Below, one piece after another: positions 1-7,110 of a stretch of DNA of 8,205 nucleotides. Each line of letters starts with the position of its first letter. Within the stretch, counting starts at the first letter, position 1. The notes beneath the pieces are model-generated. The model was not told the DNA's origin, made no database searches, and saw only the letters and a list, made by a program, of their open reading frames with translations. The DNA is from Acidimicrobiia bacterium (lineage in GTDB: Bacteria; Actinomycetota; Acidimicrobiia; Spongiisociales; UBA5794). The stretch spans positions 1 to 8,205 of the forward strand of contig JACDBE010000299.1 of the NCBI GenBank assembly GCA_013695075.1, read 5' to 3'. The position numbers were made by a program, and so were the translations under genes.

Positions 1-822
1 GTCGCCGTGGTCGTGCTCACTGCTGTCTGCGCCGGTGAGGCAGGCCTTCCCGATCCCGCCGAGCTGCCCGCCGCCGAGGGTCCTCGGCTGCTCGTCATCG
101 GCGATTGGGGAGCAGGGAGCGAGGCCCAGGACCGGCTCGGTGAGGCTATGGCGGTCTTCGCCGAATCAGGCCCGATCAACGCCATCGTCACCACCGGGGA
201 CAACTTCTACCACGATGATGAGGACGCGCTCATGGAGCCGATGGACTGGGCGACGGAGGCCGACATCCCCTTCTGGATCACCTGGGGCAACCACGACATC
301 GAGTCCGAGGAGCGGATCAAGGTCATCAACGACGTCTTCGATGATCCGCCGCGCTGGACGGTGCGACGTTGGGGGCCGATCGAAGTGGTCCTCCTCGACT
401 CCACGCAGGTCACCAACCCCGGCCAGCTCGCCTTCCTCGAGAAGCAAATGACCGGGTCGACCCGGCCCGCGATCCTCGCCTTCCATCACCCTCCGTGGTC
501 ATGTGGCGCCTATCTCTCGACACCGGGGATCATCGAAGAGTGGCTCCCGCTCTTCGATGAGGATGTCTTCCTTGTGTTGAGCGGGCATGACCACAACTAC
601 CAGCGGTTCGTCACCGACGAAGCCAATTACGTCATCACCGGCGGCGGCGGGCAGGCCCACAACGACATCAGGCAATGCGAACCCGGTCTTCCCGAGAATG
701 TCGAGGCTGAAGCCACTCACCACTTCGTCGCGCTGGAGCTGATCGACTCAAACCTGGTGCTCACCGCCTACCGATCCGACCTCAGCGTGATCGAGCAGGT
801 GGAGCTCCCGATCGAGAATTGA
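1..822 (+). CDS. Purple acid phosphatase-like metallophosphoesterase (5'-truncated by window edge)
   Basis: This is a calcineurin-like metallophosphoesterase, closest in motif layout to the small tartrate-resistant purple acid phosphatases, which hydrolyse phosphomonoesters with a two-metal centre. Numbering from the GTG at base 7, the motifs are GDWG (31-35, ligand D33), GDNFY (64-68, ligands D65 and Y68), GNHD (94-97, ligand N95), HHPPWS (160-165, ligand H160) and GHDHNY (193-198, ligands H194 and H196). All seven expected ligands are present, including the tyrosine typical of purple acid phosphatases. The reading frame is open to the first base. The leading residues VAVVVLTAVCAG look like the tail of a signal peptide, so the real start is probably upstream and the enzyme exported. 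The cysteine is not in a good lipobox because valine precedes it. The gene stands alone ahead of vapBC. The fold is near certain; the substrate is not known. Confidence 0.86.
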   Translation, partial: VAVVVLTAVCAGEAGLPDPAELPAAEGPRLLVIGDWGAGSEAQDRLGEAMAVFAESGPINAIVTTGDNFYHDDEDALMEPMDWATEADIPFWITWGNHDIESEERIKVINDVFDDPPRWTVRRWGPIEVVLLDSTQVTNPGQLAFLEKQMTGSTRPAILAFHHPPWSCGAYLSTPGIIEEWLPLFDEDVFLVLSGHDHNYQRFVTDEANYVITGGGGQAHNDIRQCEPGLPENVEAEATHHFVALELIDSNLVLTAYRSDLSVIEQVELPIEN

Positions 823-871
823 GACGGGCCACGCTGGTGCCCACTGCTCAGTCTCCCGCACATACGGCAAT

Positions 872-883
872 GCATCATGATGC
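872..883. promoter_or_regulatory. Perfect 12-bp palindrome, likely VapB operator
   Basis: GCATCATGATGC is identical to its own reverse complement. It lies 12 bp before the vapB start and fills the part of the promoter between the -35 region and the -10 box. Ribbon-helix-helix antitoxins bind short palindromes at their own promoter as dimers, so this is the natural candidate for the autorepression site, with the VapBC complex binding more tightly than VapB alone. The symmetry is seen directly; the binding is inferred. Confidence 0.6.
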
Positions 884-889
884 TATGGT
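881..889 (+). promoter_or_regulatory. Extended -10 promoter for vapBC, probably leaderless
   Basis: TGC followed by TATGGT forms an extended -10 element, with the hexamer at 884-889. Six bases separate it from the ATG at 896, so transcription would start at or next to the start codon and give a leaderless mRNA, a common arrangement in Actinobacteria. No good -35 is visible (CATACG sits 17 bp upstream). GGAG at 891-894 is only one base from the ATG, too close to serve as a normal ribosome binding site. Confidence 0.5.
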
Positions 890-895
890 CGGAGC

Positions 896-1117
896 ATGCG
901 TACGACCTTCACGTTGGATCCTGATGTAGCAGCCGAGCTGGATCGCATTCGGCGGGCGGAGGGACTGGGTATCAGTGAGGCGGTGAACCGGCTGATCCGG
1001 CGCGGGCTGGCGGCGCCCTCACCACGGCGGGTGTTCACTTTGCGCTCGGCACCCATAGGGCTACGGGTTGACGTCACCGACATCGGAGCGGTGCTCGACC
1101 TGCTCGACGGGGCCTGA
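896..1117 (+). CDS. vapB: VapB-type ribbon-helix-helix antitoxin
   Basis: A 73-aa antitoxin that would neutralise the adjacent PIN-domain toxin and repress the operon. Residues 1-9 (MRTTFTLDP) give the DNA-contacting beta strand. Residues 10-40 contain two helices (VAAELDRIRRAEG and SEAVNRLIRRGLA) of the CopG/Arc-type ribbon-helix-helix fold. The C-terminal part, with LRVDVTDIGAVLDLLDG, matches the toxin-binding tail seen in VapB partners of Mtu-type PIN toxins. The stop codon overlaps the next start (TGATG at 1115-1119), so the toxin is probably made by translational coupling. The start is supported by the -10 box and palindrome immediately upstream. The RHH fold and toxin partner make the assignment strong; the specific VapB subfamily is less certain. 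Confidence 0.87.
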   Translation: MRTTFTLDPDVAAELDRIRRAEGLGISEAVNRLIRRGLAAPSPRRVFTLRSAPIGLRVDVTDIGAVLDLLDGA

Positions 1118-1545
1118 TGCTTGTCGACGCCAACCTGTTGCTCTACGCCGCCGACGAGACCAGCGAGCGCCACGCCGCCGCCGCCGAGTGGTTGGAGGCA
1201 GCGCTGACCGGCGATCGCCGCGTGGGTATCCCTTGGCAGAGCATCGGGGCGTTTCTGCGTATCAGCACCCACCCCCGGGTCGCTACGCGCCCGCTGACGG
1301 GAGGGGAGGCGTGGGACTTCGTCGATGACCTGATGCACGCCGAACCGGTGTGGATCCCCCCGGCTACGGAGCGGACAGCCTCGGTCCTGGCAGGGCTGAT
1401 GCGTTCCGTCCCGGTCACAGGCAACCTGGTCACCGACGCCCAGCTCGCCGCCCTGGCTCTCGAGCATGGGTTGGCCGTCTATTCGGCGGATTCGGATTTC
1501 GCTCGCTTCCCCGGCTTGACATGGGTGAACCCGCTGCAGCCATGA
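1117..1545 (+). CDS. vapC: VapC-type PIN-domain ribonuclease toxin
   Basis: A 142-aa PIN-domain protein, expected to be a Mg/Mn-dependent endoribonuclease that cuts tRNA or rRNA and stops translation when its antitoxin is lost. Strand 1 carries the first catalytic aspartate in LVDANLLLY (D4, with N6). The C-terminal acidic cluster is NLVTDAQLAALALEHG (D107) followed by YSADSDFARFPGLTW (D125, D127). This pattern matches the Mycobacterium tuberculosis PIN family (TIGR00028, from memory). The mid-protein segment PWQSIGAFLRISTHPRV (39-55) has glycine-alanine where many VapC toxins carry a glutamate before FLR. The same substitution is, as I recall, common in this subfamily, so it need not mean loss of activity. 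The length is normal and the frame is intact. It overlaps vapB by one base and ends 94 bp from the convergent lhr stop. Confidence 0.9.
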   Translation: MLVDANLLLYAADETSERHAAAAEWLEAALTGDRRVGIPWQSIGAFLRISTHPRVATRPLTGGEAWDFVDDLMHAEPVWIPPATERTASVLAGLMRSVPVTGNLVTDAQLAALALEHGLAVYSADSDFARFPGLTWVNPLQP

Positions 1546-1557
1546 GGGCAGAGACTC

Positions 1558-1578
1558 CGGCACCGGGGCACCCCGCCG
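1558..1578. terminator. Possible hairpin between convergent vapC and lhr
   Basis: CGGGG-CA-CCCCG at 1564-1575 is flanked by CGG (1558-1560) and CCG (1576-1578), giving an interrupted GC-rich stem 13 bp after the vapC stop and about 60 bp beyond the lhr stop. There is no T-tract on either side and the inner loop is only two bases, so this is a weak candidate. The rest of the 94-bp gap (1546-1639) shows nothing else. Confidence 0.22.
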
Positions 1579-1639
1579 TCGAGGACTTAGGCCCGGTAGG
1601 CAATGGATCGCGCCGCCACCCACGTTCCGACTTGGCCGG

Positions 1640-4600
1640 TCAGGCGCGGCGGCGGCCGGCACGCCCGGCGGTTGATGCCGACAGGGTGAGCCCCCGGTAG
1701 CCGGGGACGAAGCCGGCGGAGAGCAGCGCCGGACCGAGCATCGAACTCGCCACCGGGCGGCCGTCGACGGTGGCCACGGTGAAGCGCCCCCCGCCGGCCC
1801 CGGCCAGCGCGACGAGCCCATTGACCACGACGTCGGCATCGGCGCCGTACGTCGACGCCGCCCGCCCGCCCCGCTCCACGAAGGCCACCAGGGCGCCGTC
1901 GGCCAGGATCACCGAGGCTCCAGGACGGCGGGCGGGTCGGGCAGTGGGGTGCTCCGGCCAGGGGATGGTGGTGCCGTAGGCGTTAGCCGGATCGGCCGCC
2001 GCCAGCACGATGAGCCCGTGCTCGGTCGGCGATCGCAACCGATCGACGGCCCCGGGGAGGGCGAACTGCGACCCTCCCCTGCCTTCGATGAAGTAGCCGC
2101 GGCGTACCCGGCCTATGTCCTCCAGCACAGAGAACACCGGGTACAGCCCGGCGAACCCACCGGGGATGCCCTCCCCGAGCACGGTGTCACGGGTGACGAT
2201 GCCGTGGCGGTCGAGGAGCACCTCGGCGATGGCACGGGCCTGCTCCTCGAGTGAGATGGCGGTGCCGCTGTCGACGAGGTCGGTCACCAGGTACCAACGA
2301 CCCGAGGCGGCGGGAGGAATCGACATTGTGGGCCGCGGCCTACCGGCTCGCTGCGGGCGCCGCTTGTGGAGGAAACCCCGCACCGGGGCGAAGGTGTCGT
2401 TGGTGACCTCACCGCTCCACACCAGGTCCCACAGGGCGTCGAGCACCTCCTCGTGGGGAGCGGCCCCGGCGGCGGCCACCAGGTCGAAGAAGAAGGAGGC
2501 GCCTCTGGCGGCGAGCAACCGGCGGATGGCGTCGTGGATGTCGCCGGTGGGCGGCTCGCCGTCGCTCGGGGTGTGCAGCAGCGCCACCCGGCTCCTCAGG
2601 TACAGGGCCACCCTGCCGTCCCTGCCCGCCAGGGCTCCCTTGCCGATCCACACCACGTCACCGGAGGCGAGCAGGGCGTCCAGCATGGCGGGGGAGTACC
2701 CCAGCCGGCGGGCCAGCACCTCGGATTCCAGGATGCTGGCGGCGACGGGCGCTCCCTGTAGCTGGCGCACCACGTCGTGGAGTCGCTGTGGGGCTGGCGA
2801 GGTCATGCCCAGCCCCTGCCAGGCGGGGAGGAAGCGGCCAAGGGCGGCGACGTCCACCGCCTCCACCTCGGCCCGCAGCACCGCCAGCGACCGTCGCCGG
2901 ATGCGCCGCAGCACCTCGACGTCGACCCACTCGGGAGCCATCGATCCGGGGCGGTAGCCGCCGCTGGCGACGCGGCCGACGGCGCCGAGACGCTCCAGCA
3001 CCTCGGCGACAACGCCCACCGGGGTCCCCAGGGCGGCGGCGGCGTCGGTGACGGTGAACGGGCCGTGGGTGCGGGCGTACCGGCCCACCAGATCGCCCAG
3101 CGGATCTGCCGCCGGTTCCAACAGCGCTGCTGGCATGCCCGGCGGGGGGGATACCCCCAGCCCGTCGCGCAACCGGGCTACGTCCTCGACGGCGGCGAGG
3201 CGCGTCGCTCCCTGCATTCCCACCTCGACGATGCGCCGGTCGGCGAGGAGGGTGGCGACGTGGGCGGCGGCGTCCTCCGGCGGGTCGGTGCGATCCCGCA
3301 ACTCCGCCAGGGTCAGCGGACCCAGGTGACGCAGGGCGTCGTGGACGGCGTCGGCGGCGCGAGCCTTGCGCTCCGGATCGAGGAGCTGTAACTCGAGCTC
3401 GACCTGGGTGATGACGGCAGGATCGAGCAGGTCGCGCAGATCGGGATCGCCCAGCAGGTCGCGCAGCAGGCGGCGATCGAGGGTGAGCGCCGCCGCTCTG
3501 CGCTCCGCCACCGGGGCGTCGTACTCGTACATGAAGGAGGCGACGAAGTCGAACATCAACGACGAGGCAAAAGGACTGGGCCCGTTGAGCTCGACCTCGT
3601 GGACCCGGATGCGGCGGGCGGCGATGTCGCCGAGGACGTCGGCCAGCGCCGGCATGTCGAAGTGGTCCTGGAGGATCTCGCGGTAGGTCTCCAGCACGAT
3701 GGGGAAGTCGGGATGTTTGGAGGCCACCTCGAGCAGCCCGGCGGCGCGCCGGCGTTGCTGCCACAGCGGCGTGCGGCTGCCGGGGCGGCGCCGGGGGAGG
3801 AGCAGCGCCCGCGCCGCCGACTCGCGGAAGCGGGAGGTGAACAGCGCCGAGTCGGCCACCTCCTCGAGCACCAGGTCGTCGGTCTCGTCTGCGGCCAGCA
3901 GCACGGTGTCTGCCGACGGCGGGGCGTCCAGGTCGGGAAACCGGAACACGATGCCGTCGTCGGACCAGATGACGTCGACGCTGCTCCCCACCTCGGCCCG
4001 CAACCGATGGCGGGCCGCCAGCGCCCACGGGGCGTGCACCCTGGCCCCGAACGGTGACAGCAGCACCATCCGCCAGTCGCCGATCTCGTCGCGGAACCGC
4101 TCGACCACGATGGTGCGGTCGGTGGGGAGCACGCCGGTGGCCTGGCGTTCCTCGTCGATGAACCCGGCCAGGTTGTCGGCGGCCCATGGGTCGAGCCGGT
4201 AGCGGTCGACGAGTGTGGTCTGCACCTGGTGGGGGGGCAGCGCCCCGATGTCGCGGATGAAGGCTCCCACCGCCCGCCCCAGCTCCAGCGGCCGGCCGGG
4301 GGCGTCCCCGTGCCAGAAGGGGAGCCGGGCGCCGGTCTCGCCCGGGGCTGGTACCACCACCACCCGGTCGTGGGTGATCTCCTGAATGCGCCACGACGTG
4401 GAGCCGAGCACGAACACGTCGCCCACCCGGCTCTCGTACACCATCTCCTCATCGAGCTCGCCCACCCGACCCCCGCTGGCGAGCACCACCGTGTACAGCC
4501 CCCGGTCGGGGATCGTGCCCGGGTTGGTGACCGCCAGCATCCGGGCGTTGTCTCGGGCCCTGACCATCCCGGAGCTGCGGTCCCACACGATGCGGGGGCG

Positions 4601-6043
4601 CAGCTCGGCGAACTCGTCGGAGGGGTAGCGGCCGGCCAGCATGTCGAGCACCGCCTCGAAGCTGGCCCTCCCCAGGTCTCGGTATGGGGAGCTGCGCCGC
4701 ACCAGGGCGAACAGGTCGTCGTCGGTGGCCGGATCGGTGGTGACCATGGCCACGATCTGCTGGGCGAGGACGTCGAGCGGGTTGCGGGGCACCACGGTGG
4801 ATTCGATCTCCCCGGCCAGCATCCGGTCGACCACCACCGCCGTCTCCAGCAGGTCGGCGCGGTGCTTGGGGTAGATGCGGGCCACGCTGGGGGAACCCAC
4901 CTGATGGCCGGCCCGCCCCACCCGCTGCAATCCCCGGGCAACCGAGGCCGGCGATTCCACCAGCAGCACCAGGTCGACGGCGGCCATGTCGATGCCCAGC
5001 TCCAGGGTGGATGTGGCCACCACCCCCCGCAGCTCGCCGCTCTTCAACCTGCCTTCGATCTCGACGCGCTGGGTGCGGGAGACCGAACCGTGGTGCGACT
5101 GCACGAGCTCCTCTCCTGCCAGCCGGTTGAGCTCGGCAGCGAGCCGCTCCGCCGCCCCCCGGCTGTTGACGAAGATCAACGTGGAGCGGTGCGCCAGTAC
5201 CTGTTCCAGCAGCCGGGGGTACACCGCCGGCCAGATCGACCGGGTGGGCCGCTGGTCATCACCCGGCGGTGCCGACTCCTCGGGGCGGGTCATGTCGGCC
5301 ACCGGCACCACGATCTCCAGGTCGAGGTGCTTCTCTCCGGGGGCGTCGACCACGGTGACCGGGCGCGGCCGCCACCCGGCCTCGTCCGGCTCGCCACCGC
5401 CGAGGAACTCGGCGATGGTGCCCAGTGGCCGTTGCGTCGCCGACAGCCCGATGCGCTGCGGCGGTTGGGTGGCCAGGGCGGTGAGCCGCTCCAGGCTGAC
5501 CGCCAAGTGGGTACCTCGCTTCGAGCCGGCCACCGAGTGGATCTCGTCGACGATGACCCAGCGCACCGAGGCCAGCATCGCCCGCGCCTGGGAGGTCAGC
5601 ATCAGGTACAACGACTCGGGGGTTGTGATGAGGATGTCGGGGGGGTGGCGCAGCATCGCCTGGCGGTCGGCGGCCGGGGTGTCGCCGGTGCGCATCGCGG
5701 TGGTGATCGGCGGTGGTTCGAGCCCGAGCTGGTCGGCGGCCAGCCGTATCCCGGTGAGAGGGGCGCGCAGGTTGCGCTCCACGTCGTATGCCAAGGCCTT
5801 CATCGGCGACACGTACAGCAGACGGCACCGCTGCGCCTCCACCGGTGCAGGCTCGGTGGCGAGCCGGTCGATGCCCCACAGGAAGGCGGCCAAGGTCTTA
5901 CCGGATCCCGTGGGAGCGTGGATGAGGGTGTGACTACCGCTGGCAATGGCCTGCCAACCCCGCCCCTGGGCGTCGGTGGGGGCGGCGAAGGTCGACTCGA
6001 ACCAGGCTCGGGTCGCCGGAGTGAACAGGTCGGGAAGGGTCAT
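1640..6043 (-). CDS. lhr: Lhr-type ATP-dependent DNA helicase, full length
   Basis: A 1467-aa superfamily 2 helicase of the Lhr family: an ssDNA-dependent ATPase and 3'-to-5' translocase that unwinds RNA:DNA hybrids and takes part in DNA repair. From the chosen Met the motifs are: I APTGSGKT (43-50), Ia VSPMKALAYD (78-87), II DEIH (166-169), III SAT (201-203), IV LIFVNSRG (289-296), V STLELGIDM (345-353) and VI QRVGRAGH (373-380). The family winged-helix and DEAD/H-associated regions follow, with LPFWHG (W577) and NPGTIPDRG (I511) at positions that match DNA-contacting residues described in mycobacterial Lhr, by memory alignment. Residues after about 880 form the long C-terminal region of repeated winged-helix modules. 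Total length is close to E. coli (1538) and mycobacterial (about 1507) Lhr. The ATG at 6043-6041 is preferred because family homology begins there; AGGAGG lies only 2 nt upstream. An in-frame 39-aa extension to 6160 looks non-coding. The gene is monocistronic and divergent from the dehalogenase. Confidence 0.96.
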   Translation of the reverse strand: MTLPDLFTPATRAWFESTFAAPTDAQGRGWQAIASGSHTLIHAPTGSGKTLAAFLWGIDRLATEPAPVEAQRCRLLYVSPMKALAYDVERNLRAPLTGIRLAADQLGLEPPPITTAMRTGDTPAADRQAMLRHPPDILITTPESLYLMLTSQARAMLASVRWVIVDEIHSVAGSKRGTHLAVSLERLTALATQPPQRIGLSATQRPLGTIAEFLGGGEPDEAGWRPRPVTVVDAPGEKHLDLEIVVPVADMTRPEESAPPGDDQRPTRSIWPAVYPRLLEQVLAHRSTLIFVNSRGAAERLAAELNRLAGEELVQSHHGSVSRTQRVEIEGRLKSGELRGVVATSTLELGIDMAAVDLVLLVESPASVARGLQRVGRAGHQVGSPSVARIYPKHRADLLETAVVVDRMLAGEIESTVVPRNPLDVLAQQIVAMVTTDPATDDDLFALVRRSSPYRDLGRASFEAVLDMLAGRYPSDEFAELRPRIVWDRSSGMVRARDNARMLAVTNPGTIPDRGLYTVVLASGGRVGELDEEMVYESRVGDVFVLGSTSWRIQEITHDRVVVVPAPGETGARLPFWHGDAPGRPLELGRAVGAFIRDIGALPPHQVQTTLVDRYRLDPWAADNLAGFIDEERQATGVLPTDRTIVVERFRDEIGDWRMVLLSPFGARVHAPWALAARHRLRAEVGSSVDVIWSDDGIVFRFPDLDAPPSADTVLLAADETDDLVLEEVADSALFTSRFRESAARALLLPRRRPGSRTPLWQQRRRAAGLLEVASKHPDFPIVLETYREILQDHFDMPALADVLGDIAARRIRVHEVELNGPSPFASSLMFDFVASFMYEYDAPVAERRAAALTLDRRLLRDLLGDPDLRDLLDPAVITQVELELQLLDPERKARAADAVHDALRHLGPLTLAELRDRTDPPEDAAAHVATLLADRRIVEVGMQGATRLAAVEDVARLRDGLGVSPPPGMPAALLEPAADPLGDLVGRYARTHGPFTVTDAAAALGTPVGVVAEVLERLGAVGRVASGGYRPGSMAPEWVDVEVLRRIRRRSLAVLRAEVEAVDVAALGRFLPAWQGLGMTSPAPQRLHDVVRQLQGAPVAASILESEVLARRLGYSPAMLDALLASGDVVWIGKGALAGRDGRVALYLRSRVALLHTPSDGEPPTGDIHDAIRRLLAARGASFFFDLVAAAGAAPHEEVLDALWDLVWSGEVTNDTFAPVRGFLHKRRPQRAGRPRPTMSIPPAASGRWYLVTDLVDSGTAISLEEQARAIAEVLLDRHGIVTRDTVLGEGIPGGFAGLYPVFSVLEDIGRVRRGYFIEGRGGSQFALPGAVDRLRSPTEHGLIVLAAADPANAYGTTIPWPEHPTARPARRPGASVILADGALVAFVERGGRAASTYGADADVVVNGLVALAGAGGGRFTVATVDGRPVASSMLGPALLSAGFVPGYRGLTLSASTAGRAGRRRA

Positions 6044-6045
6044 GG

Positions 6046-6051
6046 CCTCCT
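6046..6051 (-). promoter_or_regulatory. Shine-Dalgarno AGGAGG of lhr
   Basis: AGGAGG on the minus strand is a consensus ribosome binding site, but only two bases (CC) separate it from the ATG at 6043-6041, shorter than usual. It supports the 1467-residue start over the longer frame. A weak -10-like TACCCT lies at 6074-6069 on the same strand and would give a leader of about 18 nt; no convincing -35 accompanies it. Confidence 0.5.
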
Positions 6052-6074
6052 GTGTTCGGGATGGACCCAGGGTA

Positions 6075-6109
6075 CCGACCGGGTATGACACGAAATGGCC
6101 GTCGGTCGG
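6075..6109. promoter_or_regulatory. Inverted repeat in the lhr upstream region
   Basis: CCGACCG (6075-6081) and CGGTCGG (6103-6109) are perfect 7-bp inverted arms 21 bp apart, centred about 50 bp upstream of the lhr start, where a promoter would be expected. The spacing of roughly two helical turns suits a dimeric regulator, but short GC-rich repeats occur by chance in DNA of this composition, so the call is tentative. Confidence 0.25.
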
Positions 6110-6201
6110 AGCCGGCCTCGCTCGTTTTCGGGCAGGGAGCCGGTCGACGATCAGGTCCAACCGTGGGCACCTGGGCGAGGGGGAAACAGGATCTCAGCAG
6201 C

Positions 6202-6227
6202 CGCCCGTCTGGCGGACGAGACGGCGG
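6202..6227. promoter_or_regulatory. Inverted repeat upstream of the dehalogenase -10 box
   Basis: CCGTCT (6205-6210) pairs with AGACGG (6219-6224) across an 8-base loop. The stem extends outward by CGC/GCG-type pairs if one C is bulged. The same stretch also holds a direct repeat of GGCGGACG (6211-6218 and 6223-6230) with a 12-bp period. The element lies in the -35 position of the dehalogenase promoter, where an operator or activator site would be expected. No regulator gene is present in the window. Confidence 0.3.
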
Positions 6228-6235
6228 ACGCCGGT

Positions 6236-6241
6236 TAGGTT
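6236..6241 (+). promoter_or_regulatory. -10 box of the dehalogenase gene, probably leaderless
   Basis: TAGGTT fits the actinobacterial TANNNT -10 pattern. Seven bases separate it from the ATG at 6249, which would place the transcription start on the start codon. There is no Shine-Dalgarno sequence at a useful distance, which agrees with leaderless translation. No clear -35 hexamer is visible. Confidence 0.4.
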
Positions 6242-6248
6242 TCCCGGC

Positions 6249-7106
6249 ATGATTGATGCCGAGAAGAGGCGGTTGACGGTCATGGGGGCCGACATGGCCT
6301 ACGTCGAGATGGGCGAGGGTGACCCGATCGTATTTCTCCACGGCAACCCCACCTCGTCCTATCTCTGGCGGACCGTGGCGCCGCTCCTGGCGGGCCGCGG
6401 TCGTTGCATCGTTCCCGACCTGATCGGGATGGGTGATTCGGCCAAGGTGGCATCCGGGCCTGGCGCCTACAGCTTCGACGACCATCGGACCTACCTCGAC
6501 GCCTTCTTGGAACTGGCCAGGGTTGAGGCGGCGGTCACCTTGGTGGGCCACGACTGGGGTGGCGCCCTCGCCTTCGACTGGGCCGATCGGCACCGTGAAG
6601 CCGTCGCCGGGATCGTCTACATGGAAACGATCGTCATGCCGCTGACCTGGGATGACTGGCCGCAGGCCGCGCGCGGCATCTTCAAGGCCATGCGAACCGA
6701 GGTGGGTGAAGACATGGTCCTCAACAAGAACGTGTTCGTCGAGCGCATCCTGCCCGCCTCCGTCCTCACCCCCCTCGGTCCCGAGGTGATGGACGAGTAC
6801 CGCCGCCCATTCGCTCAGCCGGGGGAGACGAGACGCCCGACCCTGACCTGGCCTCGGCAGATACCGATCGACGGGGAACCGGCCGATGTGGCCCAAGTGG
6901 TGGATGACTATGGGAAGTGGCTGGCTACGAGCGAAATCCCCAAGCTGTTCGTCAACGCCAATCCGGGTTCGATCCTCGTCGGCCGCCAGCGTGAGTTCTG
7001 TCGCACCTGGCCGAATCAGGTGGAGGTGACCGTGCCCGGTATCCACTTCATCCAGGAGGACTCGGGACCAGAGATCGGCCAAGCGATCGCCGAGTGGATG
7101 CTATAG
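6249..7106 (+). CDS. Haloalkane dehalogenase, LinB/DhaA-like (subfamily HLD-II)
   Basis: A 285-aa alpha/beta hydrolase predicted to cleave carbon-halogen bonds of haloalkanes hydrolytically, giving an alcohol and halide; probably cytoplasmic. The full HLD-II pentad is visible: nucleophile D102 in GHDWGG, base H266 in PGIHFIQED, acid E126 in YMETIVMP, and halide-binding N33 (HGNPTSSYLW) and W103. Long stretches resemble LinB of hexachlorocyclohexane degraders, notably PDLIGMGDS (56-64), RRPTLTWPRQIPI (195-207) and FCRTWPNQ (250-257). LinB and DhaA are slightly longer (about 296 aa). The ATG at 6249 is chosen because homology starts just after it and a -10 box lies 7 bp upstream. The frame stays open far upstream into lhr, but that part is antisense shadow. 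No neighbouring halo-acid or alcohol dehydrogenase gene is present, so the natural substrate cannot be named. A luciferase-like or epoxide hydrolase role is much less likely given E126 and N33. Confidence 0.93.
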   Translation: MIDAEKRRLTVMGADMAYVEMGEGDPIVFLHGNPTSSYLWRTVAPLLAGRGRCIVPDLIGMGDSAKVASGPGAYSFDDHRTYLDAFLELARVEAAVTLVGHDWGGALAFDWADRHREAVAGIVYMETIVMPLTWDDWPQAARGIFKAMRTEVGEDMVLNKNVFVERILPASVLTPLGPEVMDEYRRPFAQPGETRRPTLTWPRQIPIDGEPADVAQVVDDYGKWLATSEIPKLFVNANPGSILVGRQREFCRTWPNQVEVTVPGIHFIQEDSGPEIGQAIAEWML

Positions 7107-7110
7107 GGCC

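Noticed and set aside
19..33. Possible lipobox (LTAVC) in the phosphatase leader
   Set aside because: Valine directly before the cysteine does not fit the [GA]C rule, and the start of the protein is outside the window.
826..842. GGGC...GCCC hairpin after the phosphatase stop
   Set aside because: Short, needs a bulge, and has no T-tract; not distinguishable from chance in GC-rich DNA.
883..1839. 318-codon minus-strand frame across vapBC and the end of lhr
   Set aside because: Overlaps three well-supported genes and has arginine/serine/proline-rich shadow composition.
2658..4394. 578-codon minus-strand frame, and a similar 461-codon frame at 3556-4941
   Set aside because: Out-of-frame copies of lhr on the same strand, with low-complexity R/G/P or S/T/W/P translation and no conserved motifs.
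4229..6088. 619-codon plus-strand open frame
   Set aside because: It lies wholly antisense to lhr, whose helicase motifs are complete. Its translation is rich in G, H, Q, R and P with no recognisable domain: a high-GC shadow frame.
6044..6160. N-terminal 39-residue extension of lhr
   Set aside because: Not like family N-termini, falls in the promoter region, and a consensus AGGAGG precedes the downstream ATG.
5934..7082. 382-codon minus-strand frame
   Set aside because: Antisense to the dehalogenase and overlapping the lhr start; no motifs, whereas the plus strand has a full catalytic pentad.
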